Assembly (NCBI GenBank): GCA_020809705.1
Contig: CP085831.1
Span: forward strand, 4,030,001 to 4,094,000
DNA length: 64,000 nt
Source: Calonectria ilicicola
Taxonomy: Eukaryota; Ascomycota; Sordariomycetes; Hypocreales; Nectriaceae
Direction of reading: 5' to 3'
Below the pieces are notes generated by a model, which had not been told where the DNA came from, made no database searches, and saw only the letters and a program-made list of their open reading frames with translations. The translations under genes and the position numbers were made by a program. Position 1 is the first letter of the stretch. The number at the start of each line of letters is the position of its first letter. Positions 57,001 through 64,000 of this stretch are shown one piece after another.

Positions 57001-57413
57001 CTTAAGATTGGAATTTTATACTTTGATTTTATTTGTTATATGGGTATTGTGTTAGGTATAATTAAAATATAATTAATAATTATATTTTTATTAGTATATA
57101 ATATTATAATAGTAATATTTTTATTTTATTTTAATATATAAGAAGGATGGTTTATTATATTATTTATTTATATAATTTAATTTTAATAAAATAAGATTAA
57201 ATTATATAAAATTAGTTAATATTAAGTAAGGTTTTTTATTTATTTTTTTTTCATTTTTTTTTAAATATATATATTAAGTTTATTTTTTATTTAAATAAAT
57301 TTAAATAAAAAGAAATATATTAACTATTTTTTAAATTTATATTAAATATAAAAAGCTTTAAATATTAAATTTATTTAAAATATTTTATATATATTTATAA
57401 TAACGTACATGAT

Positions 57414-57442
57414 AAGCGAGCGCCCTAGACAAGCGAGCGCCC
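57414..57442. repeat. Two copies of AAGCGAGCGCCC in a GC island
   Basis: AAGCGAGCGCCC at 57414-57425 and again at 57431-57442 (17-bp spacing), preceded by ACGTACATGAT. It survives inside AT-rich DNA and may be the end of a DNA transposon of the pogo/Fot type, whose termini can carry such motifs. That identification is from memory and unverified. Confidence 0.4.
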
Positions 57443-57861
57443 CACTTCTTATTATACCCTATTTTCAAACTAGAATAAAAATACTATAAAGTATCTAATT
57501 AATTAATTCTAATTACTATCCTTTTCCTTAGAGGTCTTAATAATTACTTAATATATTCTTATATTATAACTAATTTTATTATAAGTATTATAGTGTTACT
57601 TTCTTAATTATATTAACTTCTCTTAATTATTATTTTATAATATTTTTATCTATATTTATATATTTATATTTATTTAATTAATTACTTCTTTTACATTAGC
57701 TATTATTATTATCTCTTTATTTTATAATTAGGTTCTTTTTATTTTATAATATTTATTAAGTATCTTATTTGCTTATTTAAGATCTTATATCTTTAACTTT
57801 AATAATATTATAACGGTCTGGTCAATTCCTAATTTAATAAACCAATCAGAACAAAGGGTTT

Positions 57862-58356
57862 TATAAGGATCCATACTTCCCATTACGTCAATTAGCCCGT
57901 CAGGCCAAAAGATAAGTCAATAATCGCAATACTTACAATTACAGGTATAGATAATAGCTATTAAATAGGGTCTCGTGCGCCTAGTTGCATAGGTTGTAAT
58001 ATAATATCTCCCCTCCAATAAGCATACCCTCAGGCCCTATTACCTCTCATTAGTTCACTGCGCTGATAAGGATAACTAAGCCTTATCATCTTGCACCACA
58101 CATAGCTACCTTACCCCAACTAGCTATAGTAGGGCCTAGTTTGAGCCGGTGTTGAATTCCTTATTAAAGCATGTGACCCTGGAATCGAACTCATGACCCA
58201 TAGTATGCGATTATTGTGTAAGGATCTGTACTTCCTATTACGTTAATTAGCCCGTCAGGCCAAAAGATAAGTCAATAATCGCAATGCTTGCAATTACAGG
58301 TACGGATAACAGCTATTAAATAGGGTCTCGTGCGCCCAGTTGCACAGGTCGTAACA
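57862..58356 (-). mobile_element. Miniature LTR element (TRIM-type), 495 bp, with GGTTT target duplication
   Basis: Two 140-bp direct repeats at 57862-58001 and 58217-58356 flank a 215-bp internal region. The right repeat begins TGTAAGG and ends GTAACA (TG...CA). The left is its RIP-altered copy; the two differ at about 14 positions, all transitions. GGTTT lies immediately outside both ends (57857-57861 and 58357-58361). On the minus strand a purine run (GGAGGGGAGA, 58007-58016) sits just before the 3' LTR, as a polypurine tract should, so the element reads on the minus strand. There is no coding capacity. The internal part includes a TTCGATT/CGAACT-like tRNA-T-arm motif near 58180-58192, possibly tied to primer use. 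Non-autonomous. Confidence 0.85.
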
Positions 58357-58959
58357 GGTTTATTGTTAGCAGGATAGTGTTATGACCCAAACACCCAAAG
58401 GCGGTAACCACGGGCAGAACCCCAACCAATCATAACAAAACTACCCTAGACCTACATAACCAGCTAATAAGAGTAAAGTTAAATAGCCTTTATTTAACTT
58501 TACTAAAGATCATAATAAATATTATTAAACCAACTTTGTTTGACTATTGTAATAATAGAACCTTAGATATAGTAGTATATAGATAGATTAGATCCTACTG
58601 TAAGGAATAGAATTAATTAGCTTTTAATATAACTTAATTACTTTAATTACAATTAACTATTACTTAATATAATACTTTTATTATTTTATTTACTATAATA
58701 TACTTAATTATTCTATTAATAATAAATCTTTTATTTTAATTAATTTATTAAATTAAAAATTAATTAAACTATTATATATTAAAAGCTCTTATTTAATTAA
58801 TTATTTATATTAATAATTAAATAATAATAATATTTAAAAAGAACCTTACTACTATTACTCCTTCTAATAATACTAAGTTAACTACAGAACTACAATAGAT
58901 TAAGAAGAAACTTATAAATACATAAATATAACTTAAAGTAGAAAAAGCCAGAACTACTA

Positions 58960-61900
58960 TAATTAAAGAAAATAAGGGTAAAGATATCAATGAAATTCTA
59001 AGACCCTCAGTCCTAAAGCCCTTTCTAGAAAAGGCTACTAATGTAGTCCCCTTCCTTATCTAAATAAAGGGATACTTTTGCTTTTTTCTAATATAACTTA
59101 TAACCTCCGAAGCCTAGGTATTATATATTAAAACCCTTCTTTAAGGGGATGTAGGAGTATAATTTAAATTTATTATAAAAGATTATTTGGAAAATAAGAA
59201 TAATATTAATTAAAATAAAAAGATTTAAGAGATTTTTAAAGATTAGGAATATTTTAAAATTATTATTAAAGATAATTTTAATATAATTAATATAAAATAA
59301 TAAGTTATAAATTAATTATATAAATTTAAATAAATAAAATCTTATAATTAATATTTAGTTAAGTTTAAAAGAATTATAATATAAATAGCTTAGGATAATA
59401 ATATATTAATAGAACTTTATTATAAAGATTTAAAAAATGAAGTTAAGGATAAAATTTATAAAAAAGATTAACTAAATGTTATGACCTGGCCTGCGGGCAC
59501 AGGGCTTACAGGGCTCTTAGGTGCTGTTAGGTGCTGCGATAATTGCCGCAATAGCAGTTATTGACCAATCTTTTGCCCTATGGTACAGCGGTCAACAGCA
59601 CAGCCGTTACACTAAAGAAACTTTTAAAGTATATTAAAAGTATTATTAAAATTAATAAAAGATAATTTAATTAATATAAAGAATATATTTAAAATAATAA
59701 AAACCTATATATTCTAAATAAAGGAAAAATCTAAAATAAGTAATAAAATATTATATATAAGATTTATTTAAGATTAATAGAACTTAATATTACTTAGGGT
59801 TATAATAAAAGTAAGATTACTTACTTTAATTATACAAAGAAAGAATATAAATCCTTTAAATATTACTTCTTAAAAATAAGAAATTAATTTAAATTTATAT
59901 TAAAAGGATAAAAATAATTTAATATTATAAAAACTTAATAGATCTTAGTATTAAAAGGAAAAAAGAATATTATAAAAAAGTTATTCTTATTATTATTAGA
60001 AAATATAAACCAACTATTATAATTAAATAATATATAAAAAATTATAAATTATATAAAATAAAACTTATTTTATAATAAGAAATTAATAAAACTATCTAAA
60101 AAGCATAATCAATCTAATAAAAAGGCTAATCCTACCTTCCCTATAAATAGTTAGAATAAGCCAAGAAGATAAGAATCCCTACATCTATTCTAAATATATA
60201 TACTAATAAAGCACTAATATAGTAAGATACTTATACTTATAATAAAAATAAAAATAAGAAATAGATAATTAGTATTAAAAGAATAGCCTAATAAGTTAAG
60301 GAATCCTTATAGGATAGAGATAAAGTCTTCCTACTTATATAAAGCAAATAATAACTAGAAAACTATAACCCCTAATCTATCCAATATAAGGAGGATAATC
60401 TTAAATTAAATATAATATATAAAGAATATAAGAATATCTTATAGGTAAATTATTATAATTATAATTACCTTTAAAATATAAAATAAAAATAGTATATAAT
60501 ATGCTTTTTTATTAAAGTAGAAGATATAGTTATTTATTGTATTTATAGGAGATACTTTAATTAATATAAAGTAATAAAAAGAAATCTTTATTATTAGTTT
60601 ATTATATTAGAACTAGATAAGCTTAAGTTTTTTAATTATAATAAGCTGCTTTAGAATAAATATTAAGATCTTAAATATAATATTTATATAATAGATAAAG
60701 TAATAGCTTAATATTAAATAAAATTAAAAAATAAATAGAGCCTTTTATAAAAGAGTAATAGAAATAGCTAGAGTAATAATCTCTAGAGTTATTAAAAGAA
60801 TTTCTTAAAAAGGCTTTATATTTTATAATTAAAAAGTAATCTTAATAATAATTAGAAATAAAAGTAAGAATTAAAGGGAAGTAATATAATATTATAGTAA
60901 ATAATAAAGTAAAGTAAAACTATATAAATTTTTAAGTAATTAATAAACTTTAGCTACTATAAATAATAAAAGCTAATCTATATAAAATTATTAATATAAA
61001 AAGAATATTCTTTAAATATAATAATAGTATTATAGATAGGAAGATTGATTATTTAAAAATCTTTATTAAAGGAAAGAATCAAAAAATAATCTTTAATATT
61101 ATTAATATTAGATAATATAATCTAATTTTAAAATATCTATAATTATACTAATATAATCTTAATATCTACTAGTATATTAGTTAAGTGTAAATACCTAAGA
61201 AGTATAATATAGCTAGTAATATTTTTATAAAATATAATAAAAAATCTTGAACTTCTAGCCTTAATTAAGTAAAAAATATAAATAAAGAAGAATCTTTATT
61301 ATTTAAAGAAATAAAATATAAATATAAGAATAATTAAAAAAGGTAAAAATAATAAATAATTACTTACCTTAGAATATAATTCTAATAAATTAATAAAAAC
61401 TTTAAAAAAATAAAAGTTAAAGTAGAAATAAATAGATTATATAATATATTCTTATAATATCAAATCTACAAAAAGCTTTTTATAAAAGAACTAGATACTA
61501 GACTACTTAAGTTTAATTAATGAGATTATAAAATTATCTTTAAAAATAGATCTAATATTTAATTTTACTTTATTTATAATCTTAATTAAATTAAGCTTAA
61601 TACCTTAAAGAAATATATTTAAAATATACTTAAAAAAAGATATATTTATATTTTAAACTTTAAAGCTAATTACTTTATTATATTTATACTTAAGAAAAAT
61701 AGGAAATTATATTTTATTATAAACTATTAATAGCTTAATAATATTATTATTAAAGATTATACTTTATTATTATTAATTAATAAAATAAAGGATTATTTTT
61801 ATAAAGTTAATATTTTTATTATATTAGATCTTAAAAAGTATATAATCTTATTTATATTAAAAAAAGATATAAATAGAAAATTACTTTTTAAATAAAGTTT

Positions 61901-64000
61901 AGATTATTTAAATATTTAATTATACCTTTTAAACTTATAAATATACTAACAATATTCTAACAAATAATAACTAATATATTATAAAAATACTTAGATATCT
62001 TTATTATCTACTATCTAAATAATATCCTTTTTTTCTAAAAATAAAGAAGAATATAAAGAATATATTTATAAGATCTTAAAAGCTTTCCAAGATACCAAAC
62101 TCTTAATTAAATTAGAAAAAAGTGAGTTCTATATTTAAGAAGTAGAATTCCTAGGATATATTATTAGCCCTAATAAAATTCATATAGACCTAAAGAAAGT
62201 TATTATAATAAAAGATTAGAAGGAATTTATTAATATAAAGAAAGTATAAGCTTTCTTTAGATTTATTAATTATTATTAAAGATTTATTAAAGGATTTAAT
62301 AAAATTACTTTAAGTATAATAGAATTAATTAAGAAAGAAATTATTTTTTAATAAAGAAATAAAATATAATAATTATTTAAAGTTATAAAAAATACTATTT
62401 TAGAAGAACCTATTCTTATAATATTCAACCTTAATAAGCCTATAGAGCTAGAAACTAATATATTAGATTTTATTTTAAAGGCCTAGATTAGATAATAAAA
62501 TAAATAAGAAAATCTATATTTTATAGTATTCTACTTATATAAGCTATATAGCCTTAAGCTAAATTACCTTATTTATAATAAAAAATTCCTTATTATTATT
62601 AATACTTTTAAAGAATTTTAATAATATCTTTTAAAAAATAATTATAAAATTATAATATATATTAATTATAAAAATATTATTTACTTTATAATTACTTAAA
62701 AACTTAATAAAAAATAATTATAATATATAAAATATCTATTTAAATTTGATTATTAAATTGTTTATATTAAAGAGACTAAGAATAATTATACTAATATAAT
62801 CAGCCGCCAATCTAACTATAATATAGAAAAACTAAAAATATAGAAAAAACTATTAACCTATAATACTAATAGAGGACTAAAATAAGCCTTAATTAGTAAA
62901 ATAATAATAAAAATAAAGAAAATAATCACTACTATAAAAATAAAAGGATTACTATATATAATCAGAACTACTACTATAGAAATACTAATATAATAAGTAA
63001 AATAAAATAATCTACTACTAAGAAAAATTAAAGAATATAATCTAATACTTTTAGAAGAAGAAAAAATAAATTATTTATAAGTACTAGAAAAATACTAAAT
63101 GAAGTTAATAAGGGATATTTATAAATATCCCTTATATAGCTATAAAGGTATTAATAAAACCCTTAAATGAGTTAAATAGATATTTTCTTTTAGTAAGATA
63201 AAAAAGAAAGTTAAATAAGTATATAAGGAATGTAGCCTATATTGATACTCTAAAAAACCAAAATATAAACTATATAGATTATTATAACTATCCCCTATTA
63301 TATAATAATTATAAGACTTAATTATAATGGACTTTATTACTAACCTCCTTTTATTAATAAACCTTATTATAGAAGTATATTATAATAGTATTTTTATTAT
63401 TATTAATTACTTTATAAAAGTAGTATATTATTTTTTTTATAATAAAGTAATAAAAGAAGAATAATTTACTTATCTTTTCTTTTAAAATATAATTACTATA
63501 TATAAACTACTAATTAAAATTATTTTAAATAAAGAATAATTATTTATATTTAAATTTTAATAAAGCTTAATATTCTTAATAAGGTTAAATTATAAGCTAA
63601 ATATAGCCTTCTACCTTTAAATAAATAAATAAATCAAATACTAAAACTAAGAAATTAAGTAATATTTATAATATTATATTAACTATAAATAAACTAATTA
63701 AATAAAAAAATTACTTATTATATAATTAATATATAATATATTTTATAATTATAATATTAAAATAATATTAATAAAAGCTAATTTTAGCTTTATATTAAAT
63801 ACTTATTAAACCCTTTTAGAAGATATAATTCAAATAAAAGTAATAATTAAGTCAAATAATTTAAGAAAATTATATAAAGAAATAAAAATTAAACTTAAAT
63901 TTATTTATAATATTATAAAAAGATATTATAATCTTAAAAGATTAAAAAAATTAATCTTTTTAAAAAGAGATATAATCTACCTAGTAACAAAAAATCTTAT
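58960..64000 (+). mobile_element. Ty3/Gypsy LTR retrotransposon relic, RIP-inactivated
   Basis: Reading the plus strand through many stops reveals the usual order. Gag traces lie at about 58990-59480 (pieces such as KDYLEN and EVKDKIYKKD) and continue after the solo LTR. Reverse transcriptase is at about 61540-62250: LIKLEKSEFYI, EVEFLGYIISPNKI, AFFRFINYY-type words. RNase H is at about 62395-62770: EEPILIIFNLNKPIELET, LKLNYLIYNKKFLIIINTFKEF. The integrase zinc region is at about 63070-63260, and its core start MDFITNL is at about 63330. An integrase tail (IIYLVTKNL) lies at the window end. Order RT-RNaseH-IN identifies Ty3/Gypsy. Every domain has many nonsense changes, so it is inert. Confidence 0.85.
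59477..59611. mobile_element. Solo LTR, 135 bp, inserted in Gypsy gag with CTAAA target duplication
   Basis: A GC-preserved island begins TGTTATGACC and ends CCGTTACA. CTAAA occurs directly on both sides (59472-59476 and 59612-59616). It interrupts the decayed gag frame of the surrounding Gypsy relic, so it arrived later. Its middle (TTATTGACCAATCTTTTGCCCT) resembles the reverse complement of the miniature element's LTR (TTATTGACTTATCTTTTGGCCT), and both start TGTTA(T/C)GACC in that orientation. It is a diverged relative left by LTR-LTR recombination or a very short element. Confidence 0.8.

Larger units (their letters stand above)
57001..64000. repeat. AT-rich RIP-degraded repeat tract
   Basis: From about 57 kb to the window end the sequence becomes overwhelmingly A+T with TpA-rich words and almost no long open frames; GC-preserved islands mark younger insertions. 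The conserved protein traces on the plus strand are broken at many sites where stop codons replaced C- or G-containing codons, as expected for RIP. Confidence 0.85.

Noticed and set aside
58180..58192. tRNA-like T-arm motif (GTTCGATTCC on the minus strand)
   Set aside because: The flanking bases do not form a T stem or any cloverleaf; it belongs to the internal region of the miniature LTR element.
1..64000. CRISPR arrays, rRNA genes and tRNA genes
   Set aside because: No regularly spaced repeats, rRNA-like segments or complete tRNA cloverleaf were seen on either strand, although a by-eye scan can miss a tRNA.

Overview
The window is from a filamentous ascomycete (Pezizomycotina). The support is short GT-AG introns of about 42-110 nt, Zn2Cys6 and NmrA-type proteins, Clr5/ankyrin and fungal-N-domain proteins, secreted tyrosinase and chloroperoxidase genes, and a 7 kb AT-rich tract at the right end. 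That tract is a retrotransposon graveyard with the C-to-T/G-to-A signature expected of repeat-induced point mutation (RIP). All exon coordinates were read by hand from reading frame and splice signals, so they are models and not transcript-supported.

Layout. 0-14.7 kb is dense in oxidoreductase and tailoring-type enzymes: the C-terminus of a fungal transcription factor, a SnoaL-like protein, two medium-chain reductases, a head-to-head pair of NmrA-like paralogues, a short-chain dehydrogenase, a crotonase with a signal peptide, and an EHN-type epoxide hydrolase. No polyketide, peptide or terpene backbone enzyme is visible, so this is either the flank of a metabolite cluster continuing to the left or a catabolic island. 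15.8-24.1 kb holds a nine-exon secreted Thr-rich protein with no ATG start, an F-box protein, an FMN reductase next to a Zn2Cys6 regulator, and a small ankyrin protein. 25-42 kb holds a large Clr5-ankyrin gene broken by a frameshift and a nonsense codon, an uncharacterised 411-aa protein, a broken class I phosphomannose-isomerase-like gene, an intact HldE-like gene of bacterial type (heptose-7-phosphate kinase / heptose-1-phosphate nucleotidyltransferase), an uncharacterised 581-aa protein and a fungal-N-domain/ankyrin gene. 43-55 kb is rich in secreted or membrane proteins: an intradiol dioxygenase (frameshifted), a tyrosinase (one frame problem), a polytopic membrane glycoprotein, a serine-beta-lactamase-family protein and a heme-thiolate chloroperoxidase.

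The right end (56.7-64 kb) starts with a truncated KRE9-like secreted gene that runs into RIP-degraded DNA. Inside that DNA lie a decayed Ty3/Gypsy element (Gag, RT, RNase H and integrase still recognisable), a 495-bp miniature LTR element with 140-bp LTRs and a GGTTT target duplication, and a 135-bp solo LTR with a CTAAA target duplication that interrupts the Gypsy gag. A separate 117-bp repeat occurs at 24.7 kb and 56.2 kb, and the second copy is bounded by a perfect 14-bp target-site duplication. The most unusual items are the HldE-like gene in a fungal context, the miniature LTR element, and this 117-bp SINE-like repeat.
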